The notes: generated by a model not told the origin, from the sequence alone. A stretch of DNA of 15,441 nt from Ignavibacteria bacterium UBA6688 (GCA_002454845.1 DKJQ01000327.1:1-15441); one strand, 5' to 3'; shown: positions 5,248-13,324, counted from the first letter of the stretch. Translations and numbers: made by a program.

Positions 5248-5814
5248 ATGGCAAAGAAAACCGCACGTACAACCTCATCCCGTTCGCGTCATGCTTCCCG
5301 TCGCCCCGCGAAGGCCGCCACCAAACGGGCCGGGCGGTCCAAGCGATCGGCGATCAACATCAATCGCATCCTTGTTCCCATCGATTTTTCGGACAATTCG
5401 AAACGCGCCCTCAAGTATGCGATCCCGTTCGCGGAACAGTTCGTCGCTTCCATCGACCTGATCTATGTTGTCGAACCGACGATGTACCCCGCCGATTTCA
5501 GCTTCGGTCAGGTGGGCTTTCCTAATGTCGAAGATGAATTGCGCACGCGGGGAGCGGACGAGTTGGATGAGCTGATCGGGAAAGAAATCGCCGGCCGCAT
5601 TCCCGCCAGGAGGGTCATCCGCACGGGAAAACCGTTTTACGAGATCGACCAATACGCGGAAGAGACGGGTATCGACCTGATCATCATCTCGACGCATGGT
5701 CATACCGGTGTTGACCATATCCTGTTTGGCAGTACTGCCGAGAAGGTTGTGCGTCATGCCCCATGCCCGGTCCTTGTGGTGCGGCCGGGAGGGCGGGAAT
5801 TCGTTCGCTCGTGA
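5248..5814 (+). CDS. Universal stress protein (UspA domain) with basic N-terminal tail
   Basis: Residues about 38-180 form one UspA domain, beginning NRILVPIDFSDNS and ending CPVLVVRPG. The nucleotide-binding loop reads STHG, nine residues, then GS, so the first Gly of the usual G-2x-G-9x-G(S/T) motif is Ser. ATP binding is therefore likely but not certain. Such proteins act in stress survival; the partner here is unknown. Residues 1-34 are an added low-complexity tail with 13 Lys/Arg among Ala, Ser and Thr, resembling histone H1-like or AlgP-like tails; nucleic-acid or polyphosphate binding is conceivable. The tail is real coding sequence because AGGAGGAG (5236-5243) immediately precedes the ATG at 5248, and no equally good internal start exists. 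It is flanked by terminators and convergent with the polyprenyl synthase gene. Confidence 0.9.
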   Translation: MAKKTARTTSSRSRHASRRPAKAATKRAGRSKRSAININRILVPIDFSDNSKRALKYAIPFAEQFVASIDLIYVVEPTMYPADFSFGQVGFPNVEDELRTRGADELDELIGKEIAGRIPARRVIRTGKPFYEIDQYAEETGIDLIIISTHGHTGVDHILFGSTAEKVVRHAPCPVLVVRPGGREFVRS

Positions 5815-5828
5815 GTTCGCGACAAACG

Positions 5829-5852
5829 AAAAAGCCCACCGGGAGATGGGCT
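5829..5852 (-). terminator. Intrinsic terminator ending the minus-strand gene run
   Basis: On the minus strand AGCCCA (5852-5847) pairs with TGGGCT (5838-5833) around an 8-base loop and is followed by a T-run (5833-5829). It lies 35 bases past the polyprenyl synthase stop. On the plus strand no T-run follows, so it probably does not terminate usp. Confidence 0.75.
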
Positions 5853-5887
5853 GAAGGACGACGGCTCGCTGTGTTCTGAATCTTTCC

Positions 5888-6886
5888 CTAACTGGTTCTC
5901 TCCATCACGAACTCGATGAATTCCAGAAGCGCCTCTTTTGCGTCAGAATCCGGGAACGGTGCAAGAGCGGTTCTGGCGCGTTCGGAATATTCCTCCGCTT
6001 TAGACTTGGCATACTCGATCCCGCCGGTCTTTTCGACGAATTCCACCACCCACTCGATGTCCTTCTGACGCGCCCCGTTCTTTATCAGTTTGAGTGCATG
6101 TTTGGCATCCTTGCGGTTGCCCTGATGGAGGGAGTAAATCAGCGGCAGGGTCAGTTTCTTTTCCTTCATATCGATGCCGGTCGGTTTGCCGATGATACTC
6201 TTCCGTCCCTGGTAATCGAGAAGGTCGTCCCGGATCTGGAAAGCCATCCCGACGTTCTCTCCAAAATCCTTCATGAGTCTCCGCTGCTCCGGGTCGTCCG
6301 TTGCGCTGGCCGCCCCGATCTCCGTGCATGTGGCAAGGAGCGAAGCGGTTTTGTCGCTGATAATGTCCAGGTACGTCGCCTCGTCCATGTTCAATTGCCT
6401 GGATTTCTGGATCTGCAGGAGTTCCCCCTCGCTCATCCGCTTCACCGCCCGCGACGTGCAGTGCAGGAAATAATAATCATCGTGCTCGAGCGAGAGGAGC
6501 AGCCCCCTGGAGAGCAGGTAGTCTCCCATCAGGACCGCCACCTTGTTCTTCCAGACCGCATTAATCGAAGCGAGTCCCCGCCGCGTGTCGGCATCATCGA
6601 CCACATCGTCATGGATGAGTGTTGCCGTATGGAGAATCTCCACAAGGGTCGCGGCTCTGAAGGTGCTCTGGTTCACGTGACCACAGGTCTTGGCACTGAG
6701 GAACACGAGAATGGGGCGGACCCGCTTTCCTTTTTGCCGGACGAGATACCGGGCGACCAGGTCGACCAATCCAACCTTTGAGCGCATCGCTTCGCGGAAG
6801 AATCCGTTGAACTGTCTGAGCTCGGCCTCGACCGGCGTTTTGATGGAATCGATCGAAGGGACGATAGGTCGACGGATCTCGCTCAT
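5888..6886 (-). CDS. Long-chain polyprenyl diphosphate synthase
   Basis: Trans-prenyltransferase adding isopentenyl diphosphate units to an allylic primer, probably to make the side chain of menaquinone. Of 332 residues, the first aspartate-rich motif DDVVD is at 93-97 and the second DDLLD at 220-224, with GKPTGIDMKEKKLTLPL after it and KGKRVRP (about 52-58) binding diphosphate. Ala88, five residues before the first motif, is small, the pattern of enzymes making long products (C30-C50) and not farnesyl or geranylgeranyl diphosphate. Product length cannot be fixed from sequence alone (heptaprenyl, octaprenyl and solanesyl synthases all fit). The ATG overlaps the tatC stop in an ATGA, indicating translational coupling. 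It is last in the leftward operon and is followed by a terminator. Confidence 0.93.
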   Translation of the reverse strand: MSEIRRPIVPSIDSIKTPVEAELRQFNGFFREAMRSKVGLVDLVARYLVRQKGKRVRPILVFLSAKTCGHVNQSTFRAATLVEILHTATLIHDDVVDDADTRRGLASINAVWKNKVAVLMGDYLLSRGLLLSLEHDDYYFLHCTSRAVKRMSEGELLQIQKSRQLNMDEATYLDIISDKTASLLATCTEIGAASATDDPEQRRLMKDFGENVGMAFQIRDDLLDYQGRKSIIGKPTGIDMKEKKLTLPLIYSLHQGNRKDAKHALKLIKNGARQKDIEWVVEFVEKTGGIEYAKSKAEEYSERARTALAPFPDSDAKEALLEFIEFVMERTS

Positions 6887-7668
6887 GACCGGTCGTCCTT
6901 GTCATGGCCGGTGTTTTCGTCGTTCGCTGCCGCCCGCTCCCGCCTCTTGTTCACAAACTTGGAGATGAAAATGCTGACTTCGTAAAGCAGAACCATCGGT
7001 CCGGCCAGGAGAAGTTGGGTCAAGGCATCGGGGGAGGGGGTGATCACGGCGGAGATGATCAGAATTCCCACATAGGAGTGTCTTCGGTAATGCCGCATAA
7101 ATGCCGGAGTCAGGATCCCCATTTTCGACAGGAAATAGGTTACCATCGGAAGCTCGAACACCAGGCCTGAGCCGAAGATCAGCGCGAGAAAGAAGCTCAC
7201 ATACCGATCGGTCGAGACGTTGAGGTCAATCGAGTCTGTCCCAAAGCCCGCAAAGAAATCAAGGGCGGTCGGCACCAGGATAAAATAGCCGAATGCCACT
7301 CCTGAAAAGAAACAGAGGGACGTGAATGCCACGATGGCTGAGATGTACCGGCGCTCCTTCGGCAGGAGCCCCGGTGCGACAAACTTCCAGAGCCAGTACA
7401 GCGTGTTCGGCATGCTGAGGATCAATCCGCCGATAAGCATGGCCTGCATGTAGAGTAGCACAATTCCATACGGTGCCAACACCTGCGGCTTCAATCCGAC
7501 CTTCAGGAGGGGGGCAAGCAGAATTCCCTCCACGATGACCTTCGCGAAGATGCCACAAGCGGCAGCGGCAAGGATGAGGCCAAGCACGATCTTCATGATG
7601 TGCCATCGGAGCTCCTCCAGGTGTTCCAGGAAGGACATTTCTAGTTGGGCGTTTTTCACGGCACCCAT
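6883..7668 (-). CDS. tatC: Sec-independent protein translocase subunit TatC
   Basis: Integral inner-membrane receptor that binds twin-arginine signal peptides and, with TatA/TatB, exports folded proteins. About 261 residues with six hydrophobic segments. The N-terminal signature MSFLEHLEELRWHI is diagnostic; the first periplasmic region and the conserved proline-containing LSMPNTLYWLWKFVAPGLLPKE area follow. The C-terminal tail is charged. Start is uncertain: the frame opens at a TTG (7689), with an ATG at 7668, a GTG at 7659 and an ATG at 7638, none with a clear ribosome site; 7668 is chosen as the first ATG, and GTG 7659 (MKNAQLEMSF) is a good rival. It lies 49 bases after glyA and overlaps the next gene by four. 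No tatA or tatB is present in this window. Confidence 0.92.
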   Translation of the reverse strand: MGAVKNAQLEMSFLEHLEELRWHIMKIVLGLILAAAACGIFAKVIVEGILLAPLLKVGLKPQVLAPYGIVLLYMQAMLIGGLILSMPNTLYWLWKFVAPGLLPKERRYISAIVAFTSLCFFSGVAFGYFILVPTALDFFAGFGTDSIDLNVSTDRYVSFFLALIFGSGLVFELPMVTYFLSKMGILTPAFMRHYRRHSYVGILIISAVITPSPDALTQLLLAGPMVLLYEVSIFISKFVNKRRERAAANDENTGHDKDDRS

Positions 7669-7717
7669 TCCGAAGGTCTGGAAGGGCAAAGGGTATCTGT
7701 CTTCAACGGGGGCAGCA

Positions 7718-9025
7718 TCAGGGTCCTGTCACAGGAATGCCGGGGTACAATGGAAAGGCGCCGCAGAGAGCGCGCACATCGGCGCGCACGCCGACTCGCT
7801 CCGATTCGCTGGAAATGTTCTTGATGATCCGGTCGATCAGGGATGCAATGGTCTCCATCTCGCCCTCCTTCATTCCCCGGGTCGTGACCGCGGCCGTCCC
7901 TATCCGGATGCCGCTGGTAATAAAGGGGGACTTATCGTCAAAGGGGACAGCGTTCTTATTGACCGTGATGCCTGCGTGGTCGAGTGCTTCCTGCGCATCC
8001 TTCCCCGTCACATTCTTGTTCCTGAGGTCGATCAGCATCAGGTGATTATCAGTCCCGCCGGAGATAATCCCAAATCCCCGGTTCTTCATCGCTTCCGCAA
8101 GTGCTTTTGCGTTGCTGATAACCTGGCGGGAATAAACGATGAACTCAGGCTGAAGATCTTCATGGAACGCGACTGCTTTGGCGGCGATCACATGCATCAG
8201 CGGTCCGCCCTGAATCCCGGGAATCACCGTCGAGTCCAGGAGTTCCGACATCATTTTCTTTCTTCCCGATTTCGGCGCGACGATGCCGAAGGGATTTTCG
8301 TAGTCTTTTCCCAGGAGGATCAGTCCCCCCCTGGGGCCCCGTAGCGTCTTGTGCGTCGTTGAGGTAACAACGTGGCAATGCGGCAACGGGTCATGCAGCA
8401 ACTTGCTGGCAATGAGGCCCGCGGGGTGTGCAATGTCCGCAAAGAGGAATGCCCCGACCTGATCGGCGATTTCCCGGAATGTCTTAAAGTCGATGTTGCG
8501 GGAATAGGCACTGGCGCCGACCGTGATCATTTTCGGCCTCTCGCGCTTCGCGATTTCCGCAACGGCGTTGTAGTCGATAAATCCTGTTTCTCTCGAAACG
8601 CCGTACGCTACAAAATTGTACAGCTGGCCCGAGAAGTTCACCGGCGACCCATGCGTCAGGTGCCCGCCGTGGGAAAGGTCCATTCCAAGGACTTTGTCCC
8701 CGGGCCGAAGAAAACTGAAGTAGACGGCCATGTTGGCCTGCGAGCCCGAGTGGGGCTGCACGTTGGCATACTCTGCCCCGAATAACTGTTTAGCCCGATC
8801 GCGCGCCAGATTCTCCGCTTCATCGACAAACTCGCAGCCTCCGTAGTATCGTTTTCCGGGATACCCTTCGGCGTACTTATTGGTCAGGACGGTTCCAACG
8901 GCTTCGAGCACGGCCGGGCTCACGAAATTTTCAGACGCTATGAGCTCAAGGGTCGTTTTCTGACGATCGAGTTCGCGGGTCAGAATGGCGGAGAGTTGGG
9001 GATCGCTGGATTGCAGGTTGTTCAT
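7718..9025 (-). CDS. glyA: Serine hydroxymethyltransferase
   Basis: PLP enzyme converting serine and tetrahydrofolate to glycine and 5,10-methylene-tetrahydrofolate, the main one-carbon source. From the ATG at 9025 it has 435 residues. Landmarks are LELIASENFVS (27-37), NKYAEGYPGKRYYGG (49-63), HSGSQANMAVY, Asp198 and His200 in ADIAHPAG, and the Schiff-base Lys226 in TTHKTLRGPRGG. The C-terminal part includes the LLDSTVIPGIQGGP stretch seen in Bacteroidetes-type enzymes. The frame is open upstream to about 9118, but that extension has no family similarity, so the MNNLQSSDPQ start is preferred even though no good ribosome site precedes it. It is separated from rpiB by 136 bases and followed closely by tatC. 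It draws on the same serine pool as SPT elsewhere in the window. Confidence 0.96.
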   Translation of the reverse strand: MNNLQSSDPQLSAILTRELDRQKTTLELIASENFVSPAVLEAVGTVLTNKYAEGYPGKRYYGGCEFVDEAENLARDRAKQLFGAEYANVQPHSGSQANMAVYFSFLRPGDKVLGMDLSHGGHLTHGSPVNFSGQLYNFVAYGVSRETGFIDYNAVAEIAKRERPKMITVGASAYSRNIDFKTFREIADQVGAFLFADIAHPAGLIASKLLHDPLPHCHVVTSTTHKTLRGPRGGLILLGKDYENPFGIVAPKSGRKKMMSELLDSTVIPGIQGGPLMHVIAAKAVAFHEDLQPEFIVYSRQVISNAKALAEAMKNRGFGIISGGTDNHLMLIDLRNKNVTGKDAQEALDHAGITVNKNAVPFDDKSPFITSGIRIGTAAVTTRGMKEGEMETIASLIDRIIKNISSESERVGVRADVRALCGAFPLYPGIPVTGP

Positions 9026-9161
9026 ACGTGAGGGCAATGTGTCACGGTGTGATCGGGTTTCATGGGAGCGATACGTCCGTACCTGATGGGTCTTGATCCT
9101 GAAGGGGGGCTCGAACAACCACGCCTGCCGTGTTACCCAAGGATGGATGTCCGACCGTCTC
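9026..9161. other. rpiB-glyA intergenic region, no element recognised
   Basis: This 136-base gap is the only sizeable break in the leftward gene run. I looked for a terminator behind rpiB, a sigma70 promoter for glyA and a glycine or SAM type riboswitch and found none that I could support. A GTTCGAGCCC string on the minus strand resembles a tRNA T-loop but has no matching stem. Confidence 0.4.
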
Positions 9162-9602
9162 TCACAGATTTGTCAGGGAGTGAATCTTCTCGATCCTCTT
9201 CTCGTGACGTCCCCCTTCGAACGCAGTTGAGAGGAACGTTCCGACGATATCGACGACCGACTCCCACCCCGTGATGCGTTCGCCGATTGCAAGGACGTTG
9301 GCATTATTATGCTGGCGTGAAAGACGGGCGGCAGTGACCGATTCACAGACAGCCGCGCGGATACCGCGGTGCTTGTTTGCCACGATGGACATTCCAATAC
9401 CGGTCCCGCACACGAGGATGGCCCGATCGCACCGTCCGGAGGAAACCGCCTCGGAGGCCCGATGACCCCAATCGGGGTAATCGGTGGAATCCTTCGAGCC
9501 CGTTCCGAAATCCTGATACGGCAGGTTCAGTCCATTCAGCAGGGACTTGATGCGTTCTTTGTATTCGAACCCTGCGTGGTCGCTCGCTAATGCTATCATC
9601 AT
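9162..9602 (-). CDS. rpiB: Ribose-5-phosphate isomerase B (RpiB/LacAB family)
   Basis: Interconverts ribose 5-phosphate and ribulose 5-phosphate in the non-oxidative pentose phosphate pathway; cytoplasmic dimer. The 146 residues match the family. The substrate-binding ASDHAGFEYKE lies at 6-16, catalytic Cys65 in VCGTGIGMS, the ANKHRGIRAA segment at 75-84, and His98 in RQHNNANVLAIGE. The start is one of two adjacent ATG codons (9602 and 9599), giving MMIALASDHAG; a longer open frame to 9722 runs into the preceding gene and has no similarity to the family. Only four bases separate it from the TPR protein gene, so translation is probably coupled. Allose-6-phosphate isomerase is a close relative, but no allose genes are here. 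Confidence 0.94.
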   Translation of the reverse strand: MMIALASDHAGFEYKERIKSLLNGLNLPYQDFGTGSKDSTDYPDWGHRASEAVSSGRCDRAILVCGTGIGMSIVANKHRGIRAAVCESVTAARLSRQHNNANVLAIGERITGWESVVDIVGTFLSTAFEGGRHEKRIEKIHSLTNL

Positions 9603-9606
9603 GAGG

Positions 9607-10884
9607 TTACCGTGGAACGGTTGCTGTTTCCTTGATCCATGGATAACAGGTGCCCTGGATGTCCAGTTTGCCGTCCTTGATCTTGTCGCGGTTGAAGAAA
9701 TAATCCTCCCGGCTTGGGACAAGCGTACTCAGTTCCCGGGCCCGCTGATCTGCTTCGCTCGCGATTTCCGACTCTACCGATTTTGCGCGCTGGTACGACT
9801 CAAGGGCAAGCTTATACACAAGCTTGTCGTTCAGATCCATCTTGGCCCAGTCACCTCCCTTGGAGTTCATGATGCAGTCTTCGACGGAGGCCTTATAGAT
9901 TTCCGCGATCTCCATGTACGGACGCCCCCAGCCGCGTTCCCGTTGGGCTGCCCGTTGAGCGTATGTGCGCGCGGATTCAAAGTTCTTCAACTCCCGATGG
10001 CACCAGGCAATGTTCAAATAGTTTTCCTTGCCGGCTGGATTCAGTTTCAACGCCGACTCGTAGGCATCGATGGACTGCCGGAACTTTCGCTGGCGGAAAA
10101 AAACCTTGCCAAGCTCGTTCCAGTAGTTTACGGTGGTCGGGGCTTTCTTGACGAGCTTGTTGAGATGACGCTCTGCTCCCTCATATTGCTCGGCCTGGAT
10201 ATAGGCTTGCGCCGTCGACCAGAGGTATTCCAGGTTCTCCGGGTCGGTTGCCAGCTTCTTCTCTGCGAGTTCAATCAATTCCCGGGGGTCGGTGATCAAT
10301 CGTCGCAGTCGGTCGACGACCGTCTGGTTGGCAGGGTCCTTCTCGGCAACGCGTCGATAGAGTTCAATCGCTTTCATTTTGAAGGAGACATCGTTCGGGA
10401 TGTTCCTGATATAAAGGGCACCCAACCGGTCGACATACGCAAAATCGGTTCCATCGAAGTCGATCTCCAGAGACTTCTCGTACGCGGCGATCGCATCGCC
10501 TTCCTTGTCGGGGAAATAATTCTCCAACACGTAGGCTTTTTGCAGCCAGAGGCTTCCCGCCCTGTCGGGGGCATGCTGGATGCCGAGATCATACAAGTGG
10601 AGCATCGTGTCGGCGTTCGCCGACTTGAGGGTGGTGTCGGTTTCCTTCTCGTAGAAGCTGAAATAACATTCAGCCATGCGATGGTAGATCGTCTTATTCC
10701 GCGCAGGATCGAGCTGGATCACCTTCCAGCCATAGGGGACCGCCGAGCGGAAATCTCCGTTCTTGTGGTATTCGGTAAAGAGGCTTGCGTTTTTTCGAAA
10801 TTCCAATTCTTTGTCTTGTCCGAAACCCGGTATTGCAAGCAGTACAATGCCGGAGAGAACAATCCATCGTTTCGCGCTTTTCAT
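9607..10884 (-). CDS. Exported tetratricopeptide-repeat protein
   Basis: A 425-residue protein with an N-terminal signal peptide (KSAKR, then a hydrophobic stretch to about 19, likely cleaved near GFG-Q23), so probably periplasmic. TPR-type helix pairs are visible, for example EYLWSTAQAYIQAEQYEGAE, NELGKVFFRQRKFRQSIDA and ENYLNIAWCHRELKNFESA, suggesting about six or more repeats for protein binding. The C-terminal end GTCYPWIKETATVPR resembles the end of many Bacteroidetes periplasmic TPR proteins. Its partner is unknown; the neighbouring barrel and lipoprotein genes suggest envelope assembly. The ATG at 10884 has GGAGG ten bases upstream (10899-10895), a rather long spacing. It lies 25 bases after the outer-membrane protein gene and four before rpiB. 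A 447-codon open frame on the opposite strand is a shadow. Confidence 0.85.
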   Translation of the reverse strand: MKSAKRWIVLSGIVLLAIPGFGQDKELEFRKNASLFTEYHKNGDFRSAVPYGWKVIQLDPARNKTIYHRMAECYFSFYEKETDTTLKSANADTMLHLYDLGIQHAPDRAGSLWLQKAYVLENYFPDKEGDAIAAYEKSLEIDFDGTDFAYVDRLGALYIRNIPNDVSFKMKAIELYRRVAEKDPANQTVVDRLRRLITDPRELIELAEKKLATDPENLEYLWSTAQAYIQAEQYEGAERHLNKLVKKAPTTVNYWNELGKVFFRQRKFRQSIDAYESALKLNPAGKENYLNIAWCHRELKNFESARTYAQRAAQRERGWGRPYMEIAEIYKASVEDCIMNSKGGDWAKMDLNDKLVYKLALESYQRAKSVESEIASEADQRARELSTLVPSREDYFFNRDKIKDGKLDIQGTCYPWIKETATVPR

Positions 10885-10909
10885 GGTTGAGCTGCCTCCG
10901 TTTTGATGG

Positions 10910-12136
10910 TCACTCTTCCTCGAATGTAAGAAACCATGCTTCGCTCGCGCTCAGAGAGAGGGTCAAGCGGAGAATGGTGTCACGCTGCAAGATGCCCGTC
11001 GTTGCCCCGCGGATACCGGCGTGCACCCCCACGTTGATCCGCGCGTCCGGTCCGATGGGAAGGCCCATCCCGACCGTGATAAAATATTCGTTGATGGGGG
11101 TGCCGTTGATTCTGTAATAAGTCGAATTATAATAGATTCCGGCCCGATACGCAACCCTTTTGAAATAGGCCTCTATTTCCCGTTCTGGCAGGCTCTCAAA
11201 TCCTATTCCCACGCGCGTCGCATTTCTCAATTCAACAGGGGATGTCCCAAAAAAGTTTGCCCCTTCCCAGGACTGGTGATAGAGGTCTGCGGTAAGATGA
11301 TAGCGGTTCGAGAATAAATACGAGAACCCTACTCCCACCGCGAGCGGAAGGTCGACCGACCCTGTGCCAGTGGAAGTTGTGTCCCGAATCTGATTGGACG
11401 AGCGGAGGCGTTCCCTCTCCACCGAAAAGGTGCTTGGCGTGGAGAGAACCAGGCCAAGCGTGAGCGGGGTTTCGCCAAAACCATGGTAGATAGCCCCGAA
11501 TGTGGCATTGAAGCCGGAGTAGAAATCAGAGCGATCGATTTCTCCATCCGAGAACCCCGGGTCGAAGAAATCAAATTTATCGGTTTGGCGAATCCGGCCA
11601 TAGAGATAGTTGAACTTTGCGCCAATGGTAAGAGGGGAAAAAGGGGTATAGGAGGCCCCCACTCCAAGAAGAGAAAGTCCACCTGTGCCGTAAAACGTCT
11701 GTTTGAATTTCTCGTCCTGGGTCTCCACCGCATAGTGGACGGTGCTGAAAGGGGTCGACTCGAGAATCATTCCGATCCCGCGCTTCTGGTCGATCGGGAT
11801 GCCGAACGCGACGCCGTTGAATGTTCCCCGTCGGTAGTTTCCGGAAGAGACGTTATCGCTGGAAGAAAAATTGGCGTATTCAAACCCTGTCGAGATGCGC
11901 GTACGGGAGATGCGGGCGAGGCCGGCCGGGTTGAGGCGGTTTATGAAGCCGTCACCAAGAAGTGCAATACCGGTCCCTCCCATGGCGGCCGAACGTCCGC
12001 TTCCATAGTACAAAAGGTCCCCGACGCCGAAACGGGAGTAGACCGAGCCGCCGGCAACCGCAACGTGACCGGCGCCGCATGTCAACAGGATGAACAGTCC
12101 CGCCAGCCCCATGTTCAAAGCACGGTTGAGTTTCAT
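10910..12136 (-). CDS. Outer-membrane beta-barrel protein (FadL/OMPP1-like)
   Basis: A 408-residue protein with a signal peptide (hydrophobic core about 9-21, likely cleavage after AVA at about 28). The mature part begins with SVYSRFGVGDL, then AAMGGTGIAL and FINRLNPAGLA, the pattern of FadL/OMPP1-like barrels common in Bacteroidetes-Chlorobi genomes. The rest alternates short polar turns with amphipathic strands (for example LTIGAKFNYLYGRI, AYRAGIYYNSTYYRI, YFITVGMGLPIG), as expected of about 14 strands. Substrate unknown. The last residues FLTFEEE do not show the usual terminal aromatic beta-signal, although a penultimate strand LRLTLSLSA is present. One base separates it from the lipoprotein stop, with no ribosome site of its own, so coupled translation and a shared complex are likely. 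Confidence 0.82.
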   Translation of the reverse strand: MKLNRALNMGLAGLFILLTCGAGHVAVAGGSVYSRFGVGDLLYYGSGRSAAMGGTGIALLGDGFINRLNPAGLARISRTRISTGFEYANFSSSDNVSSGNYRRGTFNGVAFGIPIDQKRGIGMILESTPFSTVHYAVETQDEKFKQTFYGTGGLSLLGVGASYTPFSPLTIGAKFNYLYGRIRQTDKFDFFDPGFSDGEIDRSDFYSGFNATFGAIYHGFGETPLTLGLVLSTPSTFSVERERLRSSNQIRDTTSTGTGSVDLPLAVGVGFSYLFSNRYHLTADLYHQSWEGANFFGTSPVELRNATRVGIGFESLPEREIEAYFKRVAYRAGIYYNSTYYRINGTPINEYFITVGMGLPIGPDARINVGVHAGIRGATTGILQRDTILRLTLSLSASEAWFLTFEEE

Positions 12137-12137
12137 G

Positions 12138-13307
12138 TCATTGCACCGGCGAATAGGAAAGTTTCAGTATGGGCTTCAACGCCGCAGGAGCGGCCGAGCC
12201 GTGCAGAGCAAAGTGATCAAAGGCGTATGACTCCTCCGCCCCGACAATGACAACGGTCTGCGGGTATGCTCCCCGAACCCACTCCTCCACAAACCGCGTA
12301 ATCAGGAGTTTGTAGATACGGACACCGTTTCTGTCCTCAACATCGCTCAGGGCAAAGAGGGAGCCGGTCGTCTTTCCTTCTTTGTCCACAAAATATGCGT
12401 AGACGGAATCCCGCGTGTAACTATTGCGCTGGGAAGCCTCGGCGTCGAGTGTCAGTTCGAGAATGGCCTGGTGCAACGCCGCGTGTGGCGGGAGAAGTTT
12501 GACCGCGTCGAAGGTGACCACGCCCCGGTACGAGACACCGTTCTGCACATGGAGACGATCGCCGTCATTGCTCCATCCCTTGTCGGCCATCGTTCCGACC
12601 GACCGAAACACGCCCGCGGAGATGTTGACGGTATCGATCGTGGTGGACCCCGTTCGGGTAAACCGGATTTGGAGGGTTGGCTTGTGCGCCTCTTCCAATT
12701 CTGTGAACGAGCCAAAGCCCTTCACAACGCCTGAATTGGTCGGACGGAGGAGCATCCCGAAATTGGTGGTGATGCTGTCTCCCACCGTTTGGATCCAACT
12801 CCGAACCACAGCCGTGTCGAGTGGGATCGAGATCGTTGCCGTGTCATGGACTGAACCGAAGCCCGGAGATGCCATAGGAGTCGCCTGGTAGAATCCCGCC
12901 TCCCCAAGAGAATTGATGGTCAATGAATCCGGTTCCCAGGATTTGAGGAGCTGGTGTACGGCCATCGAATACGGAGCAAGGGAATCACCGAAATGGTATT
13001 GGGCACGGAGCAGAACGCTGACTCCGGTGATTGTTTTGCCTTCCAGCGAATCCGGGATGCCTGAAAACAGAAGGACCGACCAGGCTTCGAGGTCGTTGAA
13101 TTTGCCGATGAGTAAACGCCCCGAGGCGAGATGGGGGGGAATGGAACGTATGCTCGTGCTGGCTGTTGCGAACGTACTGACGGAGTCGATCTTCAGGAAA
13201 TCGTCCCCGGGAAGGAGTCCCGCGCCGACAGGGTTCGGCTCTTCCATGCACCCGCCCAGGGCGAGGATCAGGACAGCTAAACCGAATATGGTAAACGCTC
13301 GTTTCAC
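12138..13307 (-). CDS. Lipoprotein with DNRLRE/DUF4270-like beta domains
   Basis: A 389-residue predicted lipoprotein. From the GTG start the signal peptide is KRAFTIFGLAVLILA with lipobox LGGC, so Cys20 would be lipidated. Two similar beta-rich halves follow: the first contains AWSVLLFSGIPDSLEGKTI and VHQLLKSWEPDS, the second AILELTLDAEASQR and LITRFVEEWVRG, both in the style of DNRLRE or DUF4270 modules, which are often surface-exposed or bind matrix polymers. No catalytic motif is seen. Start choice: GGAG (13316-13313) lies five bases before GTG at 13307; the longer frame to 13373 overlaps the upstream gene and would spoil the signal peptide. It is adjacent to the barrel protein gene, so the two may act together at the outer membrane. 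Function unknown. Confidence 0.8.
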   Translation of the reverse strand: MKRAFTIFGLAVLILALGGCMEEPNPVGAGLLPGDDFLKIDSVSTFATASTSIRSIPPHLASGRLLIGKFNDLEAWSVLLFSGIPDSLEGKTITGVSVLLRAQYHFGDSLAPYSMAVHQLLKSWEPDSLTINSLGEAGFYQATPMASPGFGSVHDTATISIPLDTAVVRSWIQTVGDSITTNFGMLLRPTNSGVVKGFGSFTELEEAHKPTLQIRFTRTGSTTIDTVNISAGVFRSVGTMADKGWSNDGDRLHVQNGVSYRGVVTFDAVKLLPPHAALHQAILELTLDAEASQRNSYTRDSVYAYFVDKEGKTTGSLFALSDVEDRNGVRIYKLLITRFVEEWVRGAYPQTVVIVGAEESYAFDHFALHGSAAPAALKPILKLSYSPVQ

Positions 13308-13312
13308 ACAAT

Positions 13313-13316
13313 CTCC
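13313..13316 (-). promoter_or_regulatory. Ribosome binding site selecting the GTG start of the lipoprotein
   Basis: GGAG on the minus strand, five bases before GTG (13307-13305), falls in the 17-base gap after the gmhB-like gene. The choice yields a textbook lipoprotein signal peptide. Confidence 0.65.
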
Positions 13317-13324
13317 GCTTCCGG

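Noticed and set aside
5829..5852. Hairpin as terminator for usp on the plus strand
   Set aside because: On that strand the stem is followed by GAAGG with no T-run; the run of T exists only in the minus direction.
9026..9118. Longer GlyA reading from about 9118
   Set aside because: The added 31 residues are Arg/His/Ser-rich with no resemblance to serine hydroxymethyltransferases.
9090..9130. T-loop-like GTTCGAGCCC string on the minus strand, suggesting a tRNA
   Set aside because: The flanking bases do not form a T stem, and no anticodon arm, acceptor stem or CCA end fits around it.
9547..10890. 447-codon open frame on the plus strand opposite the TPR gene
   Set aside because: It is antisense to a gene with a signal peptide, TPR helices and a ribosome site; its own translation has no recognisable family or domain pattern.
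11483..12250. 255-codon plus-strand open frame opposite the outer-membrane protein gene
   Set aside because: Translation looks random and spans the junction of two well-supported minus-strand genes.
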